In this document: positions 7,220 to 17,844 of the stretch, piece after piece
Numbering within the stretch: the first letter of the stretch is position 1
Layout of the letters: every line of letters starts with the position of its first letter
Assembly (NCBI RefSeq): GCF_002927275.1
Contig: NZ_PRKW01000003.1
Location: 248,001-312,000 of the forward strand
DNA: 64,000 bases
Direction: 5' to 3'
From: Arthrobacter pityocampae
GTDB taxonomy: Bacteria; Actinomycetota; Actinomycetes; Actinomycetales; Micrococcaceae
Notes under the pieces: generated by a model
Database searches by the model: none
Seen by the model: the letters and a program-made list of their open reading frames with translations, nothing else
Told to the model about the DNA's origin: nothing
Made by a program: the position numbers and the translations under genes

Positions 7220-8935
7220 GTGACCCACGACACCCCAGCCCCCGTCCCGCCCCCCAGCGAGCAGCCCGCACGGCCGCCCACGGCCATCGACGCCGTCGCG
7301 ACGTCGTACTACGAGACGCTGCTCGACCTGATGCCCGACTTCGCCACCGAGCTGGGACTCCCCGGCCGCGAGACGGAGTACCAGGACTACTCACCGGCCG
7401 GGATCGATGCCCTCGCCGACGCCGCCCGCACCACGCTGCGCCACCTCGAGGGCCTGCAGCCGGCCGACGACGTCGACGCCGTCACGCTCGACGCCATGCG
7501 GGAGAGGCTCGGCCTGGACCTCGAGATCCACGACGCCGGACTCGGCTACTCCGAACTGAACAACATCGCCTGCCCCGCCCAGAACATCCGCGCGATCTTC
7601 GACCTCATGCCCACGGCCACCGCGGAGCAGTGGAGGCACATCGCCGGACGCATGGCGAACGTACCCGGCGCCATCGACGGCTACATCTCCTCCCTCCGCA
7701 CCGGACGCGAGCGCGGCCTGGTCGCCGCGCGCCGGCAGGTCGCCATCGTGATCGAGCAGGCCGGCAAGTACGCGGAGGACGGCGGATTCTTCGACGCCCT
7801 CGGCGAGACCGCCACGGCCGACGACGGCAACCTGCCCGAGGCCGTGCGTGACCGGCTGCGCTCGGGCGCCGAGGCCGCCCGCGGCGCCTACCGCTCCCTG
7901 GCGTCCTTCCTGCAGGACGATCTCCTCGCCTCCGCCCCGGAGAAGGACGCCGTGGGCCGGGACCGCTACGCCCTGATGTCCCGCGTGTTCCTCGGCTCCG
8001 CCGTCGACCTCGAGGAGACGTACCGGTGGGGCGTCGAGGAACTCGACCGCGTCATCGCGGAGCAGGAGGCCGTGGCGGACGAGATCCGCGAGGGCGCCTC
8101 GATCGAGGAGGCCATCCGCATCCTGGACGAGGATCCGGCCCGCCAGCTCCAGGGCACGGACGCACTGCAGGCCTGGATGCAGGGACTCTCCGACCGGGCG
8201 GTGGAGGCCATGGCCGGCGTCCACTTCGACATCCCCGAGAAGATGCGGCGCCTCGAGTGCAGGATCGCCCCGACCAACGAGGGCGGCATCTACTACACCG
8301 GTCCCAGCGACGACTTCTCGCGCCCCGGCCGCATGTGGTGGTCAGTACCCGAGGGCGAGGATTCCTTCACCACCTGGAAGGAGACCACCACCGTCTACCA
8401 CGAGGGCGTCCCCGGGCACCACCTGCAGATCGCGACGGCCACCTACCAGCGCGCGCTGCTGAATCCCTGGCGCCGCAACGCCATCTGGGTGTCCGGGCAG
8501 GGCGAGGGCTGGGCCCTGTACGCGGAGCGCCTCATGCAGGAACTCGGGTTCCTGTCCGATCCAGGGGACCGCCTCGGCATGCTCGACGCCCAGCGCATGC
8601 GCGCCGCCCGTGTGGTGTTCGACATCGGCGTCCACCTCGAACTGGAGATCCCCGAGCGGTGGGGCGAGGGGGCCTGGACGCCGGAGAAGGGCTACGATTT
8701 CCTGCGGAAGAACATCGCCATCAGCGAGGGCCAGCTCAGCTTCGAATTCACGCGCTACCTCGGCTGGCCGGGGCAGGCGCCGTCCTACAAGATCGGCCAG
8801 CGCCTCTGGGAGCAGATCCGTGACGAGGTCCGCGCCGCGGAAGGAGAGGCGTTCGACCTCCGCGCCTTCCACACGCGCGCCCTCAACCTGGGCTCCGTGG
8901 GACTCGACACGCTGCGCCGCGCACTGGTCTCCTGA
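7220..8935 (+). CDS. DUF885 family protein, putative zinc metallopeptidase
   Basis: A 571-residue soluble, helix-rich protein. The diagnostic element is 'YHEGVPGHHLQIA' near residue 393, the HExxPGHH signature of the DUF885 family; a downstream 'EGWALYAERLM' supplies a likely third ligand region, as in M2/M3-like gluzincins. Length matches the family (550-600). No signal peptide or membrane segment is visible, so it is likely cytoplasmic. The GTG start sits at the first plausible position after a 64-base gap. Peptidase activity is inferred from family features; no substrate can be named. Confidence 0.8.
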   Translation: MTHDTPAPVPPPSEQPARPPTAIDAVATSYYETLLDLMPDFATELGLPGRETEYQDYSPAGIDALADAARTTLRHLEGLQPADDVDAVTLDAMRERLGLDLEIHDAGLGYSELNNIACPAQNIRAIFDLMPTATAEQWRHIAGRMANVPGAIDGYISSLRTGRERGLVAARRQVAIVIEQAGKYAEDGGFFDALGETATADDGNLPEAVRDRLRSGAEAARGAYRSLASFLQDDLLASAPEKDAVGRDRYALMSRVFLGSAVDLEETYRWGVEELDRVIAEQEAVADEIREGASIEEAIRILDEDPARQLQGTDALQAWMQGLSDRAVEAMAGVHFDIPEKMRRLECRIAPTNEGGIYYTGPSDDFSRPGRMWWSVPEGEDSFTTWKETTTVYHEGVPGHHLQIATATYQRALLNPWRRNAIWVSGQGEGWALYAERLMQELGFLSDPGDRLGMLDAQRMRAARVVFDIGVHLELEIPERWGEGAWTPEKGYDFLRKNIAISEGQLSFEFTRYLGWPGQAPSYKIGQRLWEQIRDEVRAAEGEAFDLRAFHTRALNLGSVGLDTLRRALVS

Positions 8936-8956
8936 GGTAGACGTTCGTCACAGGCG

Positions 8957-8976
8957 GGCCGGGGTCCTCCCCGGTC
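8957..8976 (+). terminator. Possible terminator after the DUF885 gene
   Basis: A compact G/C hairpin, GCCGGGG-tcct-CCCCGGTC, starts 21 bases after the DUF885 stop codon. It lacks a T-run, as is common in high-GC actinobacteria, so the call rests on the stem and its location. Confidence 0.35.
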
Positions 8977-9102
8977 CGTCCGCGACGACGGCGGTATCCC
9001 GCGGAAGTGCCACCCGGGCCGGCCCGACGGCGTCACGAGGCCCCGTAACATTCCGCAACCTCGGCTTCGTCTTGGTATACGTCCGTCCCTAGAGTTTCGG
9101 GC

Positions 9103-10521
9103 GTGTCTACTGAAACCAGCTCCCCGACCTCCCGGCGCAGGCTGCCCCGCTGGGCGACCTCCTTCGGACCCCAGATCATCGCCGCCCTGGTCGTCGGGCT
9201 GGCCCTCGGCCTCGTCGCCAAATACACGGGGCACACCCAGGAGACGCCCACCGGTCTCGGCACCACGCTCGCCACCCTCGGCTCGAGCTACGTGGCCCTG
9301 CTGCGTGCCGCCGTCGTCCCCCTGATCTTCACCGCCGTGGTGAGTTCCATCGCGAACCTCCGCGCCGTCACCAACGCCGCCCGGCTCGCCGGCCAGACCC
9401 TGCTGTGGTTCGCCATCACCGCCCTGATCGCCGTGGTCATCGGCATCACCCTCGGCGTCCTGTTCCAGCCGGGCGCCGGCACGGACGCCACCCAGCCCGC
9501 CGAGTACACCGGCAGCACCGGCAGCTGGTGGGCGTTCCTGACCGGGCTCATCCCCGCCAACTTCCTCGGCCTCCAGGCCTCCTCCACCGTCGCCGAGTCC
9601 GGCGCCGTCACCACGGCCCTGAACTTCAACGTGCTGCAGGTCCTCGTGGTCGCCGTCGCCGTGGGCATCGCCGCCCTGAAGGTGGGCAAGCAGGCCGAGC
9701 CGTTCCTGGCCGTCAATGCCTCGGCGCTGGCCGTGATCCAGAAGGTCCTCTGGTGGATCATCCGGATCGCCCCGCTCGGCACCGTCGGCCTGATCGGCAA
9801 CGCCGTCGCCGTGTACGGCTGGGACACCATCGGGTCCCTCGGCAAGTTCACGCTGGCCATCTACGTGGGCCTCGCCCTCGTGCTCTTCGCCGTGTACCCC
9901 GTGCTGATCAAGGCGCACGGGCTGTCGGTCAAGCAGTACTTCTCGGGTGCCTGGCCCGCCATCCAGCTGGCCTTCGTCTCCCGCTCCTCGGTGGGTACCC
10001 TGCCGCTCACGCAGCGTGTCACGGAACGGAACCTCGGCGTGCCCCGCGGGTACGCCTCGTTCGCCGTCCCCCTGGGCGCGACGACGAAGATGGACGGCTG
10101 CGCGGCCATCTACCCGGCGATCGCCGCGATCTTCGTGGCCCAGTTCTTCGGGATCGAGCTCAGCCTCACCCAGTACCTGCTGATCGCGCTCGTCTCCGTG
10201 CTCGGCTCCGCGGCGACCGCCGGGACCACCGGCGCCGTCGTCATGCTGACCCTCACCCTGTCCACGCTGGGACTGCCCCTGGCCGGCGTCGGCCTGCTCC
10301 TCGCCGTCGACCCCATCCTCGACATGGGCCGTACCGCCGTGAACGTGGCAGGCCAGGCGCTCATCCCGACGATCGTCGCCCGGCGCGAGGGCCTGCTGGA
10401 CCTCGACCTCTACGACGCGCAGCGCACCGGCGATCCGTTCGCCGATGACAGCGTCGACGACGCCGCCGACGCGGCCGGGACCGCCCCCAACGACGGCATC
10501 TCGGCCTCCGTGGCCCGGTAG
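9103..10521 (+). CDS. Dicarboxylate/amino acid:cation symporter (DAACS family)
   Basis: A 472-residue membrane transporter of the GltP/DctA type, importing dicarboxylates or acidic amino acids with H+ or Na+. It has about eight hydrophobic helices, the Ser-rich hairpin motif 'FVSRSSVGTLPLT' (near residue 288), the 'GATTKMDGCAAIYPAIAAIF' segment (near 325) corresponding to the NMDG/TxMDG substrate and cation site, and a C-terminal 'DPILDMGRTAVNVAGQ' (near 404), where the family has D-x-x-x-D/R-T-x-x-N-V. A hydrophilic acidic tail ends the protein. GTG start; preceding 167-base gap probably holds its own promoter. A strong hairpin terminator follows. Substrate not resolvable. Confidence 0.88.
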   Translation: MSTETSSPTSRRRLPRWATSFGPQIIAALVVGLALGLVAKYTGHTQETPTGLGTTLATLGSSYVALLRAAVVPLIFTAVVSSIANLRAVTNAARLAGQTLLWFAITALIAVVIGITLGVLFQPGAGTDATQPAEYTGSTGSWWAFLTGLIPANFLGLQASSTVAESGAVTTALNFNVLQVLVVAVAVGIAALKVGKQAEPFLAVNASALAVIQKVLWWIIRIAPLGTVGLIGNAVAVYGWDTIGSLGKFTLAIYVGLALVLFAVYPVLIKAHGLSVKQYFSGAWPAIQLAFVSRSSVGTLPLTQRVTERNLGVPRGYASFAVPLGATTKMDGCAAIYPAIAAIFVAQFFGIELSLTQYLLIALVSVLGSAATAGTTGAVVMLTLTLSTLGLPLAGVGLLLAVDPILDMGRTAVNVAGQALIPTIVARREGLLDLDLYDAQRTGDPFADDSVDDAADAAGTAPNDGISASVAR

Positions 10522-10548
10522 ACCCGCCCGCCGGCTCCCACGACACCC

Positions 10549-10583
10549 ACGGCCCGCCCCGGCACCTGCCCGGGGCGGGCCGT
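10549..10583 (+). terminator. Terminator after the symporter gene
   Basis: A perfect 14-bp inverted repeat (arms 10549-10562 and 10570-10583, starting ACGGCCCGCC) with a 7-base loop, beginning 28 bases after the stop codon. There is no T-tract. Confidence 0.75.
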
Positions 10584-10692
10584 CGCGCATCCCCTGCTAA
10601 CGATTCGGCGCCGTTCGGGGCGGCGACGGCGCTTTCCGCCGGGCGCGGGTAGACGATTGTTGTCCCTATCCAGTTCGACCAGGTGGTGCGCC

Positions 10693-11256
10693 ATGAGAAC
10701 ATCGCGCATGACGGGGAGACTCTCCGCCACACTCGCCGCCCTCGCCCTCACTGCAGGCCGCGGCCTCGCAGGGGGACCTCCGGCATCCGCCGCATACTGC
10801 GGCATCACATGGGGCTCGACGGCGAAGGTCGCCACGTCCACCATCCGTCCTGCTCCCATCACGAATGTCCGCGCAGGCCGGCATGCGTGCTTCGACCGCA
10901 TGGTCGTCGACCTACGGGGCCGGGCGGCGGGGTACAACGTACGGTACGTCCATCAGGTCCGCCAGCCCGGATCCGGGTTCGTCGTCCCGCTGCGTGGCGG
11001 TGCACGGCTGTCCGTGACCGTCCTCGCACCGGCCTACAACGACGCCGGACGACCCACCTATCGGCCCGCCGATCCCAGGAACCTCGTCAACGTCGCGGGC
11101 TACACCACCTTCCGCCAGATCGCCCTGGCCGGGAGCTTCGAGGGGCGGACCACCTTCGGTCTCGGCGTCCGGGCGCGCCTTCCCATGAGGGTCTTCGTGG
11201 TCCCCGGTCCCGGTGCCGGATCGAGGGTGGTGGTCGACGTCGCGCACCGCTGGTGA
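10693..11256 (+). CDS. Secreted AMIN-like domain protein
   Basis: A 187-residue exported protein. A signal peptide spans roughly residues 1-29 with a basic start (MRTSRMTGR), a hydrophobic core and an A-S-A-A cleavage region. The mature part has 'CFDRMVVDLRG' and 'GYNVRYVHQV...LRGGARLSVTVLAPAY' and ends 'RVFVVPGPGAGSRVVVDVAHRW', the beta-rich layout of the AMIN-like proteins of actinobacteria (family F-D-R-V/L-V-x-x-F and R-V-V-V-D-V). Function is unknown; AMIN domains often help target the cell envelope. ATG 10693 is chosen over an upstream in-frame start because AGGTGG lies seven bases before it. Confidence 0.7.
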   Translation: MRTSRMTGRLSATLAALALTAGRGLAGGPPASAAYCGITWGSTAKVATSTIRPAPITNVRAGRHACFDRMVVDLRGRAAGYNVRYVHQVRQPGSGFVVPLRGGARLSVTVLAPAYNDAGRPTYRPADPRNLVNVAGYTTFRQIALAGSFEGRTTFGLGVRARLPMRVFVVPGPGAGSRVVVDVAHRW

Positions 11257-11266
11257 TGATCCTGCC

Positions 11267-11290
11267 GGCGCCCCCGGGTGCGGGGGCGCC
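11267..11290 (+). terminator. Terminator between the AMIN-like gene and maf
   Basis: Perfect 9-bp inverted repeat (GGCGCCCCC / GGGGGCGCC) with a 6-base loop, 10 bases after the stop and 12 before the maf start. It lacks a T-run and could equally occlude the maf leader. Confidence 0.45.
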
Positions 11291-11302
11291 TAGGCTGGGG
11301 GC

Positions 11303-11935
11303 ATGACCCTCCGCCTGATCCTCGCGTCGAAATCGCCTGCCCGCACCCGACTCCTCGACGACGCCGGGATCCGGCACGCGGTGCTCGTCTCCGACGTGGA
11401 CGAGCCCGCCGTCGTCGCCTCCTACGGCGACCTCGACGCACACGACACCTCGCTGCTGCTCGGGCGTGCGAAGGCCGAGGCCGTCGCGGCGCTGCCGGCG
11501 GCGGACGGCGCCCTCGTCCTCGGCTGCGACTCCGTGTTCGAGTTCGACGGCGAGGCGCACGGCAAGCCCTACGAGGCGGCGGTGGCGATCGAACGCATCA
11601 GCCGCATGCGCGGGCGCTCCGGCGTCCTGCACACGGGCCACTGGCTCGTGGACACCCGCGCCGGCGGTTCAGGCGCCACCCTCGGGGCGGTGTCCTCGGC
11701 GACCGTCCACTTCGGTGCGATGTCCGACGCCGAGGTCGAGGCCTACGTGGCCAGCGGCGAGCCCCTGCACTGCGCCGGGTCCTTCACCATCGACGGCCTG
11801 GGCGGCGCCTTCATCGAGCGCGTCGACGGTGATCCGCACGCCGTCGTCGGGCTCAGCATCTCCACGCTCCGCTCGCTCCTGCGCGCGGCGGGCGTCGCCG
11901 TCACGGATCTCTGGGCCCCGACGCCGTCCTTGTAG
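11303..11935 (+). CDS. maf: Maf family nucleoside triphosphate pyrophosphatase
   Basis: A 210-residue cytoplasmic enzyme that hydrolyses non-canonical or excess nucleoside triphosphates to the monophosphate and pyrophosphate. It opens with the family signature 'LILASKSPARTRLLDDAG' (residues 4-21, usual S-x-S-P-R-R), has 'LGRAKAEAVA' (53-62), 'VLGCDSVFEFDG' (70-81, the D of the metal site), 'RISRMRGRSGVLHTGH' and 'CAGSFTIDGLGGAFIERVDGD'. Here Ala replaces the more usual first Arg of SPRR. The gene is directly upstream of the acyl-CoA carboxylase alpha gene, an arrangement common in actinobacteria. ATG start. Confidence 0.88.
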   Translation: MTLRLILASKSPARTRLLDDAGIRHAVLVSDVDEPAVVASYGDLDAHDTSLLLGRAKAEAVAALPAADGALVLGCDSVFEFDGEAHGKPYEAAVAIERISRMRGRSGVLHTGHWLVDTRAGGSGATLGAVSSATVHFGAMSDAEVEAYVASGEPLHCAGSFTIDGLGGAFIERVDGDPHAVVGLSISTLRSLLRAAGVAVTDLWAPTPSL

Positions 11936-12043
11936 GTTCCCTACAAAGGATCGCCGCACAACACTCCCGTTGGGCACGATCCATGAGCGGAAGCCACCAA
12001 ACCGGGCTAGGCTCCCACGAGAGAAGAAGGAGTCCTTTCCCCC

Positions 12044-13885
<1,842 letters not shown>

Positions 13886-13921
13886 CGTCCTTGGGCCGGC
13901 CGTCGGGCCGGCCCGAGGACG
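13886..13921. terminator. Bidirectional terminator between the carboxylase and lipoprotein genes
   Basis: Arms 13886-13901 and 13906-13921 pair over 16 positions with a single mismatch and a 4-base loop (core GGGCCGGCC). It begins directly after the carboxylase stop codon and ends six bases before the end of the convergent lipoprotein gene, so it can serve both. Confidence 0.75.
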
Positions 13922-13926
13922 GCGTC

Positions 13927-14694
13927 TCAGCCGCCCTCGTTCCCCTTGCCGTTCCCGGGAGCCTTCTCCCCGCGCTGGGCGGCGTCCCTGGCCTTCTCCT
14001 CGGCCTTGCGCTGCTGCTCGGCGGCCTTCTCGGCAGCCTTCCCAGCCTTGTCAGCCTTGTCAGCCTTGTCAGCCTTGTCATTGTCATCGGCCTTCTCATC
14101 TGCGGCCCTGCCGCTGTCCGGCGCCTGGCCGTCGGCATCGTCGGCGTCTCCGCCGCCGGGCTCGGCGCCGTCGGCATCCTCGCCGCCCCCGTCACCGTCT
14201 TCACCGTCACCCTCGGTGCCATCGGAGGCGTCGTCGTCGGGAACGGCGCCGTCAGGAACTGCGCCGTCGGGGGCCGGTGCGGGCTGTGCCGGGGGCACCT
14301 CGACGGGCGCGGGCTGCGCCGGAGGCGCGTCGGCGGGGGCCGGTCCAGCCGGGGTGGGCGTTTCGGCGGGGGCGTCCGACGGCACCGGTGTCTCGGCGGG
14401 GACCTGCCCGGAGTCGAGCGTGTCGATGAGCGCGTCGATCCGGGTGGTGATGAGCGCGGCGCGCTCCCCGGTGATGCTGCCCTCGGTCCGCGCGCCGTCG
14501 ACGTCGTTCCTCAGCCGCTGGGCCAGGACGACGGCGCCGTCCGCGTCGCCGTCGGCGGCGGCCGTGGCGATGGCCCGGACACTGGCCTGGAAGTCCCCGG
14601 CCGTGCCGGCGTCGAGATCCTCGTCCCCGCAGCCCGTGAGGAGCAGGGCCGCGGCGACCAGCAGGGGCAGCAGCCGCCTGCGGGCCGCCGTCAT
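13927..14694 (-). CDS. Lipoprotein with low-complexity Pro/Ala/Asp-rich tail
   Basis: A 255-residue exported lipoprotein of unknown function. The signal peptide has a basic start (MTAARRRLL) and lipobox LLTGC, with Cys22 as lipidation site. Residues 23-95 form a small helical region ('TAGDFQASVRAIATAAADGDADGAV', with 'ALITTRIDALIDTL'). The remainder is low-complexity: Pro/Ala repeats, Asp/Gly/Glu-rich stretches, a run of DKA triplets and a Lys/Glu/Ala helix ending in Gly/Asn. This looks like a wall-spanning spacer. The ATG overlaps the stop of the upstream Ser/Thr kinase gene by four bases, so the two are probably co-translated and functionally linked, perhaps as kinase and envelope partner or substrate. 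Confidence 0.75.
   Translation of the reverse strand: MTAARRRLLPLLVAAALLLTGCGDEDLDAGTAGDFQASVRAIATAAADGDADGAVVLAQRLRNDVDGARTEGSITGERAALITTRIDALIDTLDSGQVPAETPVPSDAPAETPTPAGPAPADAPPAQPAPVEVPPAQPAPAPDGAVPDGAVPDDDASDGTEGDGEDGDGGGEDADGAEPGGGDADDADGQAPDSGRAADEKADDNDKADKADKADKAGKAAEKAAEQQRKAEEKARDAAQRGEKAPGNGKGNEGG
14046..14081. repeat. Four-copy 9-bp tandem repeat inside the lipoprotein gene
   Basis: Four head-to-tail copies of CCTTGTCAG (last copy ends in T) encode a run of Asp-Lys-Ala triplets on the minus strand. Because the unit is a multiple of three, copy-number change would alter length without shifting the frame. Confidence 0.85.
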
Positions 14695-16013
14695 CGCTGC
14701 ACGCTGTCGTAGAGTTCCTGCAGTTTCTCGCCTGTCTCGCCGGGGACAGCCGGCAGGGGCTCGACCTCGGCCCCCGAGCCCGGGGCGGTCGTCGTGGTGA
14801 AGACCCAGAGGGCGGCCGCCAGAAGCCCGACGACGAGCAGCGTGACCAGCCAGGGAAGGACGTGGCGACGTCGTCCGGCGGCCCGGGCGCGGGACGGCTG
14901 CCGGCTCGACGCCGCGGGCGCGCGACCCGCAGCCGCGCGACCCGGCGCCGGGCGGGGAGACTCCCCCGGAAAGCGTCGGATATCGGGTGCCACGGCATCG
15001 GGGGCCGCCGTGTCCGGGGCTGTCCCGAACGCCGCGGTGGCGGGCGCGGGGACAGGCATCGCGGTCGTCGCGTCCGACCCGTCCGGGGCGGCCATGCGCT
15101 GGGCCGGGGGCACCGCGCCACCGGAAGGCATCGTCGTCGTCGGTGACACGCCGACGGGCACACCGACCGTCGAATCGTTCCCGCGGTCGTGCTGCGGGCC
15201 CATGGACGTCAGGGCCCTGACCACGCGGGCGGCGTCGGGGCGGTCGTCCGGGTCGTCGAGCGTCATGGCCACCAGCAGGTCCGACAGGGCCGGTCCGGCT
15301 GCGTGCGGGATCGACGGGCTGCGGTGCAGGCGCGCCAGAGCGCTCTCGACGCCGGTTCCGGGGAAGGCGCGCTCCCCCGTCAGGGCCTCGATCAGCACGA
15401 GGCCGAGGGAGTAGATGTCCGAGGACTGGCCGACGCCGTCGCCCCGTGTCTGTTCGGGGCTGAAGTAGGCGGCGCTGCCGACCACCTGCCCGGTGGCGGT
15501 CATCCGGCTGCCGTCGAAGAACCGGGCGATCCCGAAATCGGTGAGCAGGAAGCGGAAGACGCCGCTGTCAGCGTCCGCAGGCCGGGTCAGGACGTTGGAG
15601 GGCTTCACGTCACGGTGCACGATCCCGCGTCCGTGGATGTATTGGAGCGTCCGGGCGAGGTCCAGCGCCATGAGCCGGACGTCCTCGGTGCCGAGGGGGC
15701 CGCCGGAGCGCAGCAGGACGCCCAGGTCCGGTCCGTCGACGAGCTCCACGACGAGGTAGGCGTCGTCGCCGATGTCGTCGCCGGTGTCCATGTCGAGGAC
15801 GCGGACCAGGCCGGGGTGGTCGAGGCCGGCCAGCATCCGGGCCTCCGCGGACCCGCGTTCGATGCCGTCGGAGATGCCCGGCCGGAAGAGCTTGATGGCG
15901 ACGTCCCGTTGGAGCCTCGTGTCCCGGGCCGCGAAGACGTCCGCCATGCCGCCGCTGCCGACGCGCTCCCCCAGGGCGTACCGCCCGGCCAGTGCCTGCT
16001 TCTCCAATGCCAC
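14691..16013 (-). CDS. Serine/threonine protein kinase, membrane-anchored (PknB-like)
   Basis: A 440-residue Hanks-type kinase. The kinase domain (about 11-270) has the Gly loop GERVGSGGMADVF, the ATP lysine Lys41 (VAIKLF), catalytic HRDVKPSN (Asp135), DFG (159-161), and a 'YFSPEQTRGDG' activation-segment end. A Pro/Ala/Thr-rich cytoplasmic linker follows, then one transmembrane helix near 385-405 ('LPWLVTLLVVGLLAAALWVF') and a short external tail of about 35 residues with no PASTA repeats. It would phosphorylate cytoplasmic proteins; the signal sensed is unclear because the outer part is so short. Its stop overlaps the lipoprotein start by four bases. Confidence 0.9.
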   Translation of the reverse strand: MALEKQALAGRYALGERVGSGGMADVFAARDTRLQRDVAIKLFRPGISDGIERGSAEARMLAGLDHPGLVRVLDMDTGDDIGDDAYLVVELVDGPDLGVLLRSGGPLGTEDVRLMALDLARTLQYIHGRGIVHRDVKPSNVLTRPADADSGVFRFLLTDFGIARFFDGSRMTATGQVVGSAAYFSPEQTRGDGVGQSSDIYSLGLVLIEALTGERAFPGTGVESALARLHRSPSIPHAAGPALSDLLVAMTLDDPDDRPDAARVVRALTSMGPQHDRGNDSTVGVPVGVSPTTTMPSGGAVPPAQRMAAPDGSDATTAMPVPAPATAAFGTAPDTAAPDAVAPDIRRFPGESPRPAPGRAAAGRAPAASSRQPSRARAAGRRRHVLPWLVTLLVVGLLAAALWVFTTTTAPGSGAEVEPLPAVPGETGEKLQELYDSVQR

Positions 16014-16226
16014 CTGCTTCCGCTACCCCGCTGCGCGGCTTCCGGGCGCACGCGATCGGCGCGCCTCCGTGTAGTAAGCCGACTTCCCATTCAGTCTACG
16101 GGGCCGCCTCCGCCCCGGCAGAAGCAGTGTGACCGTGCACGCAGTCGCTTAACACGGTATGAGGCGTGGCCGGACGTGCTGCGGACCGGGCTTCGGGTGC
16201 CGGCCACCCAGGGACCCGGGAACGAC

Positions 16227-16260
16227 GACGGCGCCGCACCCGGGCGGGTGCGGCACCGTC
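16227..16260 (-). terminator. Terminator of the MHS transporter gene
   Basis: A 15-bp stem with one mismatch (arms 16227-16241 and 16246-16260, loop GGGC) lies just past the stop codon of the minus-strand transporter gene. G/C-rich, no T-tract. The rest of the 264-base gap (16014-16277) shows no gene. Confidence 0.7.
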
Positions 16261-16277
16261 GGACGGGCTACGGGAAC

Positions 16278-17690
16278 TCAGGCGACGTTGTTCTCGTAGT
16301 CGTGGTCCCGGGTCTCCCGCGAGACCCAGAGCGCGATGAACGTGGCGACCGCGGCCACGGTCAGGTAGGCGCCCACCAGCACGGTGCTCCCGCCGGCGGC
16401 CTGCCACAGCGCGACGGCGATGAAGGACGCCGGGGCGGCGCCGATCATGCTCGAGACGTTGTAGGCGACGGCCGAGCCCGTGTAGCGGACGTTGGCTGGG
16501 AAGAGTTCGGGCAGCACCGCGGCCATGGGGCCGAAGGTGAGTCCCATGAGGATGAAGCCGATGATCAGCAGCGCCATGGCGCCCACGGTGCCCGCGCCGA
16601 ACAGGGGCGCCCACAGGAGCCCGAAGACGGCGATGCCCACGGTGGTTCCCAGGAGCATCTTGCGGCGGCCGAAGCGCTCGGCCAGCGGGCCGGAGACGAG
16701 CGTGAAGATACCGAAGAACACGACGCCGATGATCAGCATCCACAGGAAGTCGGTGCGCGCCATGCCCAGGCCGGGCACGAACGCCGCGGCCTGCGCGTCG
16801 GTGAACTCCTTGCCGGCCGCTTCCGCCTTGGCCTGCGCCTGCGCGAGGCTCGACGGCGCGGTGCCGTAGGTGAGCGTGAAGGCGGTCATGAAGTAGAAGA
16901 GCACGTAGGTGGCGAACATGATGAACGTGCCGAGGATCAGGCCGCGCCAGTGCAGGCGGAACGTGGTGCCGAGCGGCACCTTCACCACCTTGCCCTCGCT
17001 CTGGACCTTCTGGAAGGACGCGCTCTCGATGAGCTTGAGGCGGACGTAGAGGCCCACGATCACCATGACCGCGCTCAGCAGGAACGGCACACGCCAGCCC
17101 CACTCGAGGAACTCCTCGGGCGTCAGGACGGTGCTGAGGAGGACGAACAGGAGATTGGCGAGGATGAAGCCGATCGGCGCGCCGAGCTGCGGGAACGTCC
17201 CGTAGACGGCCCGCTTGCCCTCGGGGGCGTTCTCCGTGGCCAGCAGGGCCGCGCCGCTCCACTCGCCGCCGAGCGCAAGGCCCTGGAGGAAGCGCAGCAC
17301 CACGAGCAGCAGCGGGGCCAGGAGCACCCAGCCGTCATTGGTCGCTGCCGGCAGGAGGCCGATCAGGAAGGTCGCGATCCCCATGGTGAGCAGCGAGGCG
17401 ACGAGGGTGGCCTTGCGCCCGATCTTGTCGCCGAAGTGGCCGAAGACGATGGAGCCGAGGGGCCGGGCGATGAACGCGACGCCGAAGACGGCGAAGGGAC
17501 TGAGCAGCTGGTTCGCGTCGGACTGGTTCGGGAAGAACAGGGCCGGGAACACCAGCACCGCGGCCGTGGCGTAGATGTAGAAGTCGTAGAACTCGATCGT
17601 CGTCCCGATGAGGCTGGCGAAGAGCACCTTGCCCCGGGAGTTCAGCGGCTTGGTGGTGCCGCCGGCACTGGCGGAGGTGGATGAGGTCAT
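16278..17690 (-). CDS. MFS transporter, metabolite:H+ symporter (MHS) family
   Basis: A 470-residue, roughly 12-helix permease. Signature features of the MHS/ShiA-ProP type are 'ASLIGTTIEFYDFYIYATAA' (near 17) and 'ARPLGSIVFGHFGDKIGRKA' (near 71), the latter being the loop 2-3 motif G-x-x-x-D-x-x-G-R-(R/K). Later 'FLQGLALGGEWSGAALLATE' (RFxQGxxxGGEW) and 'GPLAERFGRRK' (second half repeat of the loop motif) follow. Family members import osmolytes, shikimate, dicarboxylates or aromatic acids with protons; the substrate cannot be told. ATG 17690 (MTSSTSAS) is chosen because the upstream in-frame extension is Pro/Arg-rich and unlike the family; the ribosome site is weak. A stem-loop terminator follows. 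Confidence 0.87.
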   Translation of the reverse strand: MTSSTSASAGGTTKPLNSRGKVLFASLIGTTIEFYDFYIYATAAVLVFPALFFPNQSDANQLLSPFAVFGVAFIARPLGSIVFGHFGDKIGRKATLVASLLTMGIATFLIGLLPAATNDGWVLLAPLLLVVLRFLQGLALGGEWSGAALLATENAPEGKRAVYGTFPQLGAPIGFILANLLFVLLSTVLTPEEFLEWGWRVPFLLSAVMVIVGLYVRLKLIESASFQKVQSEGKVVKVPLGTTFRLHWRGLILGTFIMFATYVLFYFMTAFTLTYGTAPSSLAQAQAKAEAAGKEFTDAQAAAFVPGLGMARTDFLWMLIIGVVFFGIFTLVSGPLAERFGRRKMLLGTTVGIAVFGLLWAPLFGAGTVGAMALLIIGFILMGLTFGPMAAVLPELFPANVRYTGSAVAYNVSSMIGAAPASFIAVALWQAAGGSTVLVGAYLTVAAVATFIALWVSRETRDHDYENNVA

Positions 17691-17844
17691 GGTCGTCGGC
17701 TTTCTCGAACGAGGCGCCTCCGCGGGGGCACGGGGCCCCCGCGGCACGGCGCCCGTGCAACAGATGAAGCCAACATCTGATCACCGGTGTCCAGCAGGTG
17801 GATAAGCATGTCCACCATCCGGACAGCGGGAACTCCCGCCAGGG

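Noticed and set aside
15189-17684. Long plus-strand open frame of 831 codons
   Set aside because: Antisense shadow of the Ser/Thr kinase and MHS transporter; composition is Arg/Glu/Gly-rich with no family pattern.
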